A stretch of 64,000 nt of DNA from JAMXLO01 sp963832895 (lineage in GTDB: Bacteria; Pseudomonadota; Alphaproteobacteria; Acetobacterales; Acetobacteraceae), in NCBI GenBank assembly GCA_963832895.1, contig CAWHVQ010000014.1:186001-250000 (forward strand). The letters are read 5' to 3'. Of the stretch, positions 50,530 to 58,932 are shown piece after piece. Numbering within the stretch: position 1 is the stretch's first letter; every line of letters starts with the position of its first letter. Position numbers and translations under genes: made by a program. The notes under the pieces were generated by a model. It saw only the letters and a list, made by a program, of their open reading frames with translations. It made no database searches and was not told where the DNA came from.

Positions 50530-51615
50530 ATGAACAGGCTTGCGGGCATCGAAGCGGGACGCGGCATTGCGGCGATCGGCGTTGTCCTGTGCCATGTCGC
50601 CCTCATCCTGACAAAGACCTATGACGCTCACACCTTTGTCGGTGTCTTCGAATTCGGGCGGGTTGGGGTCGATTTCTTCTTTGTCTTGAGTGGATTCATC
50701 ATTGCCTACGCGCATCGTAAGGACCTCGGTTGCCCCGCGCAACTTCGTCACTACCTGATGCGTAGGTTTATCAGGGTTATGCCGACCTATTGGATCGCCC
50801 TGGCGCTGACCTTGACGTTGGGAGGGTACGCGCTGTCTGCATTCGACATGGCGAGCGCAGCTTTACTGCTACCTTCCAGCCACGGATCACCCGTCATTGT
50901 CGCCTGGACGCTCCAGTACGAGTTGGTGTTTTATGCGGCGTTTGCTTTTCTCATCGTCTCCAAAAGGGTGGGAAGCGCCGTATTTGTTGTCTGGTTGGCG
51001 TGGATCTTCGCGTCATTGTGGGGGCAAAATAGCCCTTGGGTGCCGCAGTTCCTCTATGGACCATTGAATATCGAATTCTTTTTGGGGATGGGTGCTGCCT
51101 ATTGGCTTCGGAACTGCCCCGTGCCGGCACCGCGATCAGTGTTCGTCGTCGGGTTTAGTCTGCTGTGTGCGGTGGCGATTGCCGACCGTGCCGAGAACTT
51201 GGATTCGGTCAATCTTTGCCGAATCCCCTATGGAATAGCCGCCGCTGTCATAGTGGTGGGCCTGGTGGGATCGGAGCAGCGCGGTCTTATATCTGTGCCC
51301 GCCATTTTTCGAAGTTTGGGAGCCGCATCCTACTCGATTTACCTGTTCCACCTTCCGTTCATCATCTTTGTGTGGGCGTGTTGGCTTGCGGCCGGGCTTG
51401 ATAAGTCGATGACACCCTCGACGAGCTTTCTGCCACTTGTTATCGGCGGCGTCGGCGGCGGAATGCTGATGTCGCGGCTTGTCGAGTTTCCGCTGATGCG
51501 CTTGCTGCGCGGGGGCTTCAGTCGGAGTCAGCTATGGCGGCAACCGCGCCGTATTCGCCGATCTCCAGAGATCAAGCGGTGGACCGTGTGTCATGACCGT
51601 AGGCCAGCACCATGA
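50530..51615 (+). CDS. acyltransferase 3 family protein (OafA/YrhL type)
   Basis: A 361-residue membrane O-acyltransferase with about ten helices. It has LAGIEAGRGIAAIGVVLCHV, the GRVGVDFFFVLSGFIIAYAH motif, RRFIRVMPTYWIALALTLTL, WTLQYELVFYAAFAFLIVSK (the catalytic-type WxxxxExxFY) and LGAASYSIYLFHLPFIIFVW. The family acetylates or succinylates sugars of exopolysaccharide, O-antigen or glycolipids. Its stop overlaps the start of the GT87 gene (ATGA). Forty bases separate it from the GT22-like gene, so these three are probably one operon. Confidence 0.88.
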   Translation: MNRLAGIEAGRGIAAIGVVLCHVALILTKTYDAHTFVGVFEFGRVGVDFFFVLSGFIIAYAHRKDLGCPAQLRHYLMRRFIRVMPTYWIALALTLTLGGYALSAFDMASAALLLPSSHGSPVIVAWTLQYELVFYAAFAFLIVSKRVGSAVFVVWLAWIFASLWGQNSPWVPQFLYGPLNIEFFLGMGAAYWLRNCPVPAPRSVFVVGFSLLCAVAIADRAENLDSVNLCRIPYGIAAAVIVVGLVGSEQRGLISVPAIFRSLGAASYSIYLFHLPFIIFVWACWLAAGLDKSMTPSTSFLPLVIGGVGGGMLMSRLVEFPLMRLLRGGFSRSQLWRQPRRIRRSPEIKRWTVCHDRRPAP

Positions 51616-52874
51616 GCAATATCAGACCGTCGCCAAGCGGGCTGAGATGGCTGCGAGGAGAATACGCGAGCACTGTCTTCATCGCAGCGGCTCTGCTCCC
51701 GACGCTATTCGCGGCGGCCGTGCTGTGGATATTACCCGTTGGCGGCCTCAGCGTCGACCGTAGCGCGATGGCGGCCCGCGATTACACGGACATGTGGGCA
51801 GCCGGTCATCTCGTCGCGCTCGGACAAGGTGATACTCTGTTCGATCTGGCGGCGTTCAATGCCGCGTTGCACTCCATGTTCGGTGCGGGCTTTCCTCACC
51901 AGGTATGGCCTTATCCGCCGCCGATCCTGCTGCTTGCCGTCCCGCTGTCCTGGCTCCCGCTGGTGCCCGGATTTTTGCTGTACACGGCGGCCACGGCGGC
52001 GCTGTTATGGCTTGCGCTGCGCTCTGGGGGGTTGACGAGACCGGCGTGCGCAGCGGTGCTGCTCAGTCCGGCACTCGCCGACAATGCACTTGCCGGCCAG
52101 AACGGTAGTTTGACGGCAGCACTACTGTTTGGTGGTCTGTTTCTTGTGGAACTTCGTCCGGTCCTGGCAGGCGTCATCCTTGGCGCGCTGGTTATCAAGC
52201 CACAATTGGGAATGCTGGTTCCTCTGTGCCTCATCGCTTCGGGTAATTGGCGCGCGCTCCTCGCGATGGCGACCTCTGCGAGCCTCCTGATCGCGGCCTC
52301 GGCTCTTTTGTTTGGCATCGATGCCTGGATCGGATTCCTTGCACATACGCGACCGATGATTGCGGCAATACTGGAAGCGCCATGGCGGGCGTTGCCAGCT
52401 CAACAGAACTTCGCGAGCCCTCTGATGGCCGCTCGGTCGATCGGAGCAAGCATGCAGTTCGCCTACGGCCTTCAGATGGCCGTGATGCTGCTATGTGGCG
52501 CGGTTGCCTGGTGGACGTGGCGGACGCCCAAGTTTGAGCGGATCCCACTTGTGGCATTGACTGGGCTTCTCGCTGTCGCAGCCGCGCCCTGGGTCCACAC
52601 CTACGACATGATTCCACTGTCCGTGGCTGTCGTGGTGCTTGCCACAACGACGCGCCGGCCCTCATTGGCTTTACTTGGCATTGCCTGGTTCTGGCCTGGA
52701 GCCGTGGTGCTTCTGCCAATCCCGCTGCCTTTGTCAGTGGCCAGCATGGCGTCTGTCGCATGGTTGGTCTGGCGAGAGGTTCGACACAGCACGCGCACGA
52801 CCTGGGGCAGTCCATCTACTCTCGTGCACCCACAAGAGCCTATTGGGTCGCAGGCCGGACAGATCGCTGGTTAG
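51612..52874 (+). CDS. GT87 family (DUF2029) mannosyltransferase-like membrane protein
   Basis: A 420-residue multi-pass protein of the GT87/DUF2029 family. It has DYTDMWAAGHLVALGQGDTL, HQVWPYPPPILLLAVPLSWL, SPALADNALAGQNGSLTAAL, GVILGALVIKPQLGMLVPLC and AAAPWVHTYDMIPLSVAVVV. GT87 enzymes use polyprenyl-phosphomannose to decorate lipids or glycans in actinobacteria; alphaproteobacterial members are poorly known. The start overlaps the acyltransferase stop by four bases. It closes the glycan cluster before the Tad pilus locus. Confidence 0.82.
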   Translation: MSNIRPSPSGLRWLRGEYASTVFIAAALLPTLFAAAVLWILPVGGLSVDRSAMAARDYTDMWAAGHLVALGQGDTLFDLAAFNAALHSMFGAGFPHQVWPYPPPILLLAVPLSWLPLVPGFLLYTAATAALLWLALRSGGLTRPACAAVLLSPALADNALAGQNGSLTAALLFGGLFLVELRPVLAGVILGALVIKPQLGMLVPLCLIASGNWRALLAMATSASLLIAASALLFGIDAWIGFLAHTRPMIAAILEAPWRALPAQQNFASPLMAARSIGASMQFAYGLQMAVMLLCGAVAWWTWRTPKFERIPLVALTGLLAVAAAPWVHTYDMIPLSVAVVVLATTTRRPSLALLGIAWFWPGAVVLLPIPLPLSVASMASVAWLVWREVRHSTRTTWGSPSTLVHPQEPIGSQAGQIAG

Positions 52875-53319
52875 CAGCGAGACGGCGAAACATGTGGGCT
52901 ATCATTGCGAGGAGCGACGCGCGAAGCAATGTGCCGCGCGCATCAAGAGAAGACGTGGGCGGCCCTTCGCCGGCGACGACGAGTAGCGGTTTCGTCCAGC
53001 GCGGCTCCGCCGTCAGGCCGGGGTGGAGTTCGCAACGACAATGCCGGCGTGACTCGCATTCCAACGATAGTCGGCACCAAGCGCGCCGTAACAAATTTAC
53101 GACGAAACTATATCTTTCGCCACGCCAGGTGAGCATTTCCGACATTTTTGAAACGATACTGCAAGGGCGCGCGGGTAATATCCCGATTGTGCGCTGATCC
53201 AAGCCCGGCGCGCCGGTTGAAACCGCCCGTTCCTTCCGTGGCCGTGGCGGTGCCAGCTTGAGCATGGATGAGACCTCCCGGCTGTAGCCGGCGCTTACTC
53301 TAACGAAAGGAACCGACTG
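52875..53319. repeat. 445-base intergenic stretch with REP-like palindromic element, leader to flp genes
   Basis: An inverted repeat ATTGC (52912-52916) ... GCAAT (about 52934-52938) frames a GAGGAGCGACGCGCGA core, the pattern of dispersed REP/BIME-type elements in proteobacteria. A degenerate mate, TTCGCAACGACAATG, lies near 53030-53045. The rest (53050-53319) is more AT-rich and should carry the promoter of the first flp pilin gene. I see no open reading frame there that I would call a gene. Confidence 0.5.
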
Positions 53320-53493
53320 ATGATCGCACACGCTTACTCTCTCTTGGGACGCCTGATGGTCGACCGCAAGGGCGTCACCGCCATGGAATACGGCGTGATC
53401 GCCGCCGGCATCGTCCTGGTGGTCGCAACGGCTGCCGCCACACTGGGCACCAACGTTTCGGCGCTCTTCACCAACATCGCCGGAAAGCTCTGA
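53320..53493 (+). CDS. flp: Flp/Fap pilin component (first copy)
   Basis: A 57-residue Flp-type pilin. MIAHAYSLLGRLMVDRKG is the short positively charged leader. VTAMEYGVIAAGIVLVVATA is the class IVb pilin hydrophobic core with the conserved Glu-Tyr pair (residues 23-24). TNVSALFTNIAGKL ends the protein. Prepilin peptidase would cut just before the hydrophobic core. The site GAAAGG nine bases upstream and the bases AACCGACTG before the ATG recur identically in front of the second copy, showing a tandem duplication. It is the first gene of the Tad pilus locus. Confidence 0.9.
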   Translation: MIAHAYSLLGRLMVDRKGVTAMEYGVIAAGIVLVVATAAATLGTNVSALFTNIAGKL

Positions 53494-53586
53494 TCCGTAG
53501 TGAAGCGGGCACCAGCCAGGGCTGACCTCGCGGACAAAACCGCGCGGCGCCGTGGCTGGCTCGCTGTCGATGAAAGGAACCGACTG

Positions 53587-53760
53587 ATGGTCGCGCGTTG
53601 TCTGGCGCTTTTCGGTTCCCTGAGAGCCGACCGCAAGGGCGTCACCGCCATGGAGTACGGCGTGATCGCCGCGGGTATCATCTTCGTGGTTGCCGCAGCC
53701 GCCATCTCATTGGGCAGCAGCATTTCGGCCCTGTACAACAGTTTCGGCAGCAAAATTTGA
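53587..53760 (+). CDS. flp: Flp/Fap pilin component (second copy)
   Basis: A 57-residue Flp pilin paralogue: MVARCLALFGSLRADRKG, then VTAMEYGVIAAGIIFVVAAA and SSISALYNSFGSKI. The G-V-T-A-M-E-Y-G-V-I-A-A-G-I processing region is identical to the first copy while the tails differ. It shares the GAAAGGAACCGACTG leader bases before the ATG. A longer in-frame start at 53500 would run through the duplicated upstream region and is rejected. One copy may be the major and one a minor pilin. Confidence 0.9.
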   Translation: MVARCLALFGSLRADRKGVTAMEYGVIAAGIIFVVAAAAISLGSSISALYNSFGSKI

Positions 53761-53857
53761 ACACGCGCGACCAGGCGGCGGCGCGACCTGCCTCCCTGGT
53801 CGAAGACCACGCGGGACAATTCCAGATCAGCGTCGACCATGACGCGGAGAACCGGTC

Positions 53858-54364
53858 ATGACCGTGCCACTTCTGCTCGCGGCATCGGCATTGCTGCTTG
53901 TCATAGCCGCATGGCGCGACGTGGTGAGCAGGACAATTCCTGACGCCGTCGCCCTGCTGCTTCTTGCGGTCGGCGGATTGTCCCGCCTGTTCGAGGGACC
54001 ATCAGCTCTCGCGACATCGGCCGGCGCTGCCTTGCTTCTCTTCGCGCTGCTGATGATCGCGTATTCGCGCGGGTACATTGGCGGAGGTGACGTGAAGCTC
54101 ATGACCGCGTTCGCAATCGGCCTCTCGCCGCTGAACAGCTACCACTTCGTGGTCGCCACGGCGGTCGCAGGCGGGTTCCTCGGAATTGCCTACCTCGTCC
54201 TCTCGCGCAGCACGCATTTGCCACATCCGGCCAGCGACAGATCGTTGCCTCGCCGTGTCATGGCAGTGGAATTCTGGCGCGCCCGCAGACGAGGATCACT
54301 GCCTTACGGTGTCGCCATCGCCACCGGTGGCACCTTTGTGTTGCTTCATACTGGGAGCTTGTGA
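53858..54364 (+). CDS. cpaA: prepilin peptidase CpaA/TadV (A24 family)
   Basis: A 168-residue membrane aspartic peptidase without the methylase domain. The two catalytic Asp regions are AAWRDVVSRTIPDAVALLLL (near residue 20) and YIGGGDVKLMTAFAIGLSPL (GxGDVK, near residue 74). It cleaves Flp prepilin leaders at the inner membrane. About five hydrophobic helices can be seen. It is 97 bases downstream of the second flp gene and three bases before cpaB, in the same direction. Confidence 0.92.
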   Translation: MTVPLLLAASALLLVIAAWRDVVSRTIPDAVALLLLAVGGLSRLFEGPSALATSAGAALLLFALLMIAYSRGYIGGGDVKLMTAFAIGLSPLNSYHFVVATAVAGGFLGIAYLVLSRSTHLPHPASDRSLPRRVMAVEFWRARRRGSLPYGVAIATGGTFVLLHTGSL

Positions 54365-54367
54365 ACC

Positions 54368-55220
54368 ATGCCGCTCCGTATTTTCCTCTCAGGCCTCCTG
54401 CTGCTAACTGCCCTCGGCCTGGGCCTCATCGGCTATCAGGTAACCAGGCCGCCAAAAACGGTGACAGTCGCCGCTGTCCCCGACGTGCCGCTTCAACCGC
54501 TCACCGTCGATGTTCTCGTCGCGGCCCGCAGCCTTCCGGCGGGCACACTGATGAAGGAAGAGGACTTCACCAAGCGGGCGGTCCCCTCGGCCGATGTGCC
54601 GAAAGGGGCTCTGACGGATACCCCAGAGACCCGCGGTGACCTGCGCGGCGCGTTGTTGCGTCACTACCTTGACGCAAACAACGTTCTGATGCCGGGCGAC
54701 GTGTTGCATCCACGGGACCGCGGCTTTCTCGCGGCAGGACCTGACGCCCGGCATGCGCGCGATCTCTGTCGGGGTCGATGCAATCACAGGCGATGGCGGC
54801 CTCATCTGGCCAGGCGATCGAGTGGATCTGATTCTCACCCAGCAAATGGACGACAAGGACACGCCGTTGGCAAAGCGCTTTGTCAGCGAAACAGTGCTCA
54901 GCGACGTGCGGGTCGTCGCGGTGGACCAGAGCATCGCCCAGGGCGCCGTCGCCGCTGGCGACAACACGACGGGGCGACTGGCACGCACGGTCACACTGGA
55001 AGTGACACCACAGCAAGCCGAGCGAGCGGCCCTCGCGGACCGCCTTGGCAAGATCACTCTCGCAATTCGTGCGGCGGACGCGGTGGCGGACGCGACCGGC
55101 CCTCGGGGCTCAGTCTATGGCGGCGACATCTCGCCCGCACTCGCCGATGGCAGCGCGTCCAACTCTCCGCACATGCGGATCATCGAAGGCAAGGATGCTC
55201 GCGAGGTGCGGTTCCCGTGA
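54368..55220 (+). pseudogene. cpaB: Flp pilus assembly protein CpaB/RcpC, single-base frameshift
   Basis: The first frame reads RIFLSGLLLLTALGLGLIGY (membrane anchor), then VDVLVAARSLPAGTLMKEED, the SAF domain, and NNVLMPGDVLHPRDRGFLAA. One extra base near 54731-54742 breaks it. The other frame continues LTPGMRAISVGVDAITGDGG, LIWPGDRVDLILTQQMDD and RTVTLEVTPQQAERAALADR, to a stop at 55220. Repaired length is 283 residues, normal for CpaB, an inner-membrane/periplasmic factor that stabilises the CpaC secretin. If the shift is real, pilus assembly would likely suffer; the otherwise clean coding on both sides leaves sequencing error possible. Confidence 0.85.
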
Positions 55221-55383
55221 CCCGCAATCTGCAAAAGTTCATGTCACAGGCTGCGAACGTGACAAGTGGCATGTGATTATCTGGCAATGACAGTGAAACC
55301 ATTGCCGGCCAAAACTCTCGCAGACAATCGCGCATGAATAACGCGTTTGATCTGGTGCTCGTCGCTGCATGAAGGCGCAATAG

Positions 55384-56628
55384 ATGCTGGACAACAATCT
55401 TGATACAGCCGCTCCCGAGGTTGCCAAAGCGGGACCGGTGAGGGATTCGTCGCACGCACGAGCGCCGCTCATGGCGTTCGTATCCGACGACGATACCGAG
55501 GCCGCCCTCCGCGGTGGTCTCCTCAACACCGTGGAGAGCGTCGAGGTCCACCGCGGGACAATCCTGCACGCCATCAAGCATCTGGCCAAGGAGCCGACAC
55601 CGCGCGCGCTAGTCGTAGATATCGCCCGGGTGCCAAATCCATTGGACGAGCTGGACAATCTTTCTCGGGTCTGCACGCCGGACGTGAGGGTACTTGTGAT
55701 AGGTGATGACGCCGACGTCGGCCTCTATCGCGAACTGGTGCGCAACATGGGGGTCGCCGAGTACGTGCATAAGCCGCTTACGCGGGACCATGTCACTCGG
55801 CTGTTGGTGCCACAGATCGCCGGGGTCACGATGGATGCGAACGCTGCCCGCGGCGGCACCGTGATCGCGGTGTGCGGCGCGCGCGGGGGCGTCGGCACGA
55901 CGACCATTGCGACCAATCTGGCCTTGCAGCTCACCGCCGGCACGCGCGGTCACGTTGCCTTGCTGGACCTGCACCTGCGCCAGGGCACCACAGCATTGAT
56001 GCTCGGCGTCAAGCCGCTCGGCGGCCTGCGGACTGCGCTCGAGCAGCCGGAGCGCGCGGATGCCCTGTTCCTCGACCGAGTTTCCGTGGAAATCAACGAA
56101 CGTCTGCGCCTGGTCGCGGCCGATGAGTCGCTCGACGGAACTCCCGCGCCCACTCCGGACGGCGTGCGGCGCGTGCTGGATCTGCTGCGCCGGCGATTCA
56201 ACTACGTGGTTATGGACATGCCAATGCCCGCTACGCCGGCTGAAATGCAGGCGCTGCGCGGCGCGCGCCATCTGATCGCGGTGATGACCCCTGACCTCGC
56301 GAGCATCCGTGACACCGACCGCCTGCGTCAGTTAGCCGCGGGATTGGGCACCAGTCACACGACGATCGTGCTGAACCGTGTGGGCATGCCGGGCAGCCTG
56401 AAGCTGCCGCTGATCGAACAGGGGCTCGGCGAAAAGCCTGCCATACAGATCCCCGAGCTCGGCAAGCAGCTCGGTCGGGCGGCCAACCTGGGCAAGCCAG
56501 CCCTCGGTGAGTGTGCATCTTTCAGGACGGCGATCGCGCAGTTGGCCCAGGAGCTCTCGGGTGCCGCTGCCAGCCGAATGTCGCGTGGCGGCAGTCGATC
56601 ACTGCTTGGCCGGATATTCGGCCGATGA
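55384..56628 (+). CDS. cpaE: pilus assembly protein CpaE/TadZ (ParA/MinD-like)
   Basis: A 414-residue protein with an N-terminal receiver-like domain (RALVVDIARVPNPLDELDNL, VRVLVIGDDADVGLYRELVR) and a C-terminal ParA/MinD-type ATPase. The Walker A-like loop GARGGVGTTTIATNLALQL is near residue 164, with ALLDLHLRQGTTALML and YVVMDMPMPATPAEMQALRG. TadZ/CpaE localises the Tad machine at the pole. GARGGVGTTT has Thr where classical deviant Walker A ends KT/KTT, a variation common in CpaE. It starts about 160 bases after cpaB and overlaps cpaF by four bases. Confidence 0.9.
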   Translation: MLDNNLDTAAPEVAKAGPVRDSSHARAPLMAFVSDDDTEAALRGGLLNTVESVEVHRGTILHAIKHLAKEPTPRALVVDIARVPNPLDELDNLSRVCTPDVRVLVIGDDADVGLYRELVRNMGVAEYVHKPLTRDHVTRLLVPQIAGVTMDANAARGGTVIAVCGARGGVGTTTIATNLALQLTAGTRGHVALLDLHLRQGTTALMLGVKPLGGLRTALEQPERADALFLDRVSVEINERLRLVAADESLDGTPAPTPDGVRRVLDLLRRRFNYVVMDMPMPATPAEMQALRGARHLIAVMTPDLASIRDTDRLRQLAAGLGTSHTTIVLNRVGMPGSLKLPLIEQGLGEKPAIQIPELGKQLGRAANLGKPALGECASFRTAIAQLAQELSGAAASRMSRGGSRSLLGRIFGR

Positions 56629-57974
56629 AACCATTCGGTCGCCGTCTGGAGGAGGAAGTCACCTCAGCCGAGGTCGCTGTAAAGCCGCGGCCTTCGCCCG
56701 TCGCCGCGGAAGCGACGGACATGGGGCTGCGGCTTCGCCTGCGTGCAAAGGTTATGGAACAACTCGATTCGGGCGCCGTCGCCGAGATGCCGCCTGAGAT
56801 CCTGCGGGCAGAACTGGAACCCGTGATCCACCAGATCGCCGGCCAGGAGCGAGTGCAGCTCTCGGCGCGGGACCAGGCCCAGCTCGCGCAGGAACTGACT
56901 GACGACATGGTGGGCTTCGGCCCGCTGGAACCGCTGCTGCGGGACGACACGATCAGCGACATCATGGTGAACGGGCCGGACACGGTATTCATCGAGGTGC
57001 GCGGCAAGCTGCAGAAATCCAACGTGCGGTTTCGCGATTGGGACCATGCCGCCATGGTGGCGCAGAAGATGGTGGCGACGATTGGCCGCCGCGTCGACGA
57101 ATCCAGCCCGCTCTGCGACGCGCGCCTGCCCGACGGCAGCCGCGTCAACGTGATCTTCCCGCCGCTGGCGCTTGACGGACCCACCATCTCGATCCGCAAG
57201 TTCACCAAGAAGAAGCTCGACTTCGCTGCCATGGTGACGAATGGCAGCATGAACCCGGCCGTTGCGCGCCTGCTGGAGATTGCATCGCGGTGCCGGCTGA
57301 ACATTCTGGTGTCAGGCGGCACGGGGTCCGGCAAGACCACGCTGCTGAACGCACTCAGCCGCATGATCGGGCACGACGAACGCGTCATCACCATCGAGGA
57401 CGCCGCTGAACTGCAGTTGCAGCAGCCTCACGTGGTTCGGCTTGAGACGCGCACCGCGAACCTGGAAGGCCGTGGCGAGATCAACCAGCGGGAGCTGCTG
57501 CGCAACGCGCTGCGCATGCGGCCCGACCGGATCATCGTCGGCGAAGTCCGCGGCGCCGAGGCGTACGACATGCTGCAGGCGATGAACACCGGCCATGACG
57601 GCTCGATCAGCACGGTCCACGCCAACACGACGCGCGATGCACTGGCGCGTGTCGAGAACATGGTTCAGATGGCCACGGTGAACCTGCCGGCTCGCGCGAT
57701 CCGCGCCCAGATTGCCGCCGCGGTCCACCTGATCATCCAGATCGAGCGCATGCGGGACGGCGTACGCCGGATCTCGCAGGTCTCGGATATCTGCGGCATG
57801 GAGGGTGAGGTCATCACCATGAATGACGTGGCTGCATTCGAGTTTGAGGGGGAATCGGCATCCGGCACGATTGTCGGCAAATACCATACGGCAGGTGCGC
57901 GTCCCTCGTTCGCTACCCGGCTGGCCTACTTCGGCCTGGAAAACGCCTGGATGGATGCATTGCAGAGCATTTGA
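56625..57974 (+). CDS. cpaF: CpaF/TadA secretion ATPase
   Basis: A 449-residue VirB11-like traffic ATPase. It has DDMVGFGPLEPLLRDDTISD, IMVNGPDTVFIEVRGKLQ, Walker A VSGGTGSGKTTLLNALSRMI (around residue 231), the Asp box VITIEDAAELQLQQPHVVRL, RMRPDRIIVGEVRGAEAYDM and the His box NTGHDGSISTVHANTTRDAL. It powers polymerisation of Flp pilin at the inner-membrane TadBC platform. The ATG at 56625 overlaps the cpaE stop (ATGA). Length and motifs are complete. Confidence 0.95.
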   Translation: MKPFGRRLEEEVTSAEVAVKPRPSPVAAEATDMGLRLRLRAKVMEQLDSGAVAEMPPEILRAELEPVIHQIAGQERVQLSARDQAQLAQELTDDMVGFGPLEPLLRDDTISDIMVNGPDTVFIEVRGKLQKSNVRFRDWDHAAMVAQKMVATIGRRVDESSPLCDARLPDGSRVNVIFPPLALDGPTISIRKFTKKKLDFAAMVTNGSMNPAVARLLEIASRCRLNILVSGGTGSGKTTLLNALSRMIGHDERVITIEDAAELQLQQPHVVRLETRTANLEGRGEINQRELLRNALRMRPDRIIVGEVRGAEAYDMLQAMNTGHDGSISTVHANTTRDALARVENMVQMATVNLPARAIRAQIAAAVHLIIQIERMRDGVRRISQVSDICGMEGEVITMNDVAAFEFEGESASGTIVGKYHTAGARPSFATRLAYFGLENAWMDALQSI

Positions 57975-57975
57975 C

Positions 57976-58932
57976 ATGCTGAGCCCTCTCATCCTGGCCG
58001 CGATCGTCCTGTTGCTGGTGTCATCTGCGAGTGCCGCACTGCTGGTGCGGGATGTCGCTGCCGGCCGTCTGCGGGAACGCGTCGGTTCGATTCGAATTAG
58101 ATCTGACGAGGGGCCATCCGCACCGGTCAAGTCTGTAGCTCTCCGGTCAACCGGCCAACGCAGCGCGTACATGGCGAAATTCATGCGCCTGTTGCGGCTC
58201 AATCCGGACATCGCGCTGCAAAACGTCATTCCCTGGAAACTGGTGATCGCCATCTCCTGCGCCGCGGCGCTGGGCGGCCTGTTCTACGGCCATGAGTTCC
58301 TGGGATGGTGGCTCGCCGCACTTCTGATGCCGGTCGATGCAGTGTTCATGGCACGGCTGATTTTCGGCTGGGAACGCGCGGGCTTTCAGAAGACGTTGCT
58401 CGAGCAGATCCCCGATGTGATGGCCCTGATCTGCCGGGCGGTCGCTGCAGGTATTCCGTTGGGTGAGGCACTGCGCAATGTGTCGCGTGATGCCACCAGC
58501 CCGTCACGTGAGGAGTTCGTGCGCGTGGTCAACGAGGTGTCGATCGGGCAACCGCTCGAAGCCGCGCTGTGGAAGCTGCACGATCGCGTCGATCTGCCAG
58601 AGTATGCGTTCTTTGCGGTGACCATCGGACTGCAGGCGCAGACCGGTGGCAGCCTGGTCGAGACGTTGGAGAACCTGCAGGACCTGGTTCGCCGGCGCGT
58701 GGCGCTGTCCAAGCGTGGCAAGGCCCTCGCGGCGGAAGCTCGCATGTCGGCCATGATTCTGGGAGCACTGCCGTTCTTCGCCTTTCTCGGTCTCAGCTTT
58801 ATCCAAGAGGGCTTCATCCATTTCTTCTTTGGCACGCCGTCCGGTAATCACCTGCTGATGGCGGCCTTCGGCTTTCTGGCGACGGGCATATTTGTGATGC
58901 GTCAACTCATTCGCCGGAGCCTGAAACCGTGA
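57976..58932 (+). CDS. tadB: type II secretion F family protein TadB
   Basis: A 318-residue platform protein with the T2SSF domain. There is an N-terminal helix (LILAAIVLLLVSSASAALLV), a central segment FQKTLLEQIPDVMALICRAV, AAGIPLGEALRNVSRD, and QAQTGGSLVETLENLQDLVR. The last helices are near MSAMILGALPFFAFLGLSFI and LLMAAFGFLATGIFVMRQLI. TadB and TadC form the inner-membrane core through which pilin is assembled. It starts two bases after cpaF and its stop overlaps the GTG of tadC. Confidence 0.92.
   Translation: MLSPLILAAIVLLLVSSASAALLVRDVAAGRLRERVGSIRIRSDEGPSAPVKSVALRSTGQRSAYMAKFMRLLRLNPDIALQNVIPWKLVIAISCAAALGGLFYGHEFLGWWLAALLMPVDAVFMARLIFGWERAGFQKTLLEQIPDVMALICRAVAAGIPLGEALRNVSRDATSPSREEFVRVVNEVSIGQPLEAALWKLHDRVDLPEYAFFAVTIGLQAQTGGSLVETLENLQDLVRRRVALSKRGKALAAEARMSAMILGALPFFAFLGLSFIQEGFIHFFFGTPSGNHLLMAAFGFLATGIFVMRQLIRRSLKP

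Noticed and set aside
52905..53132. Short open frames in the gap before the flp genes
   Set aside because: They run through the REP-like palindrome and have no start signals or domain resemblance.
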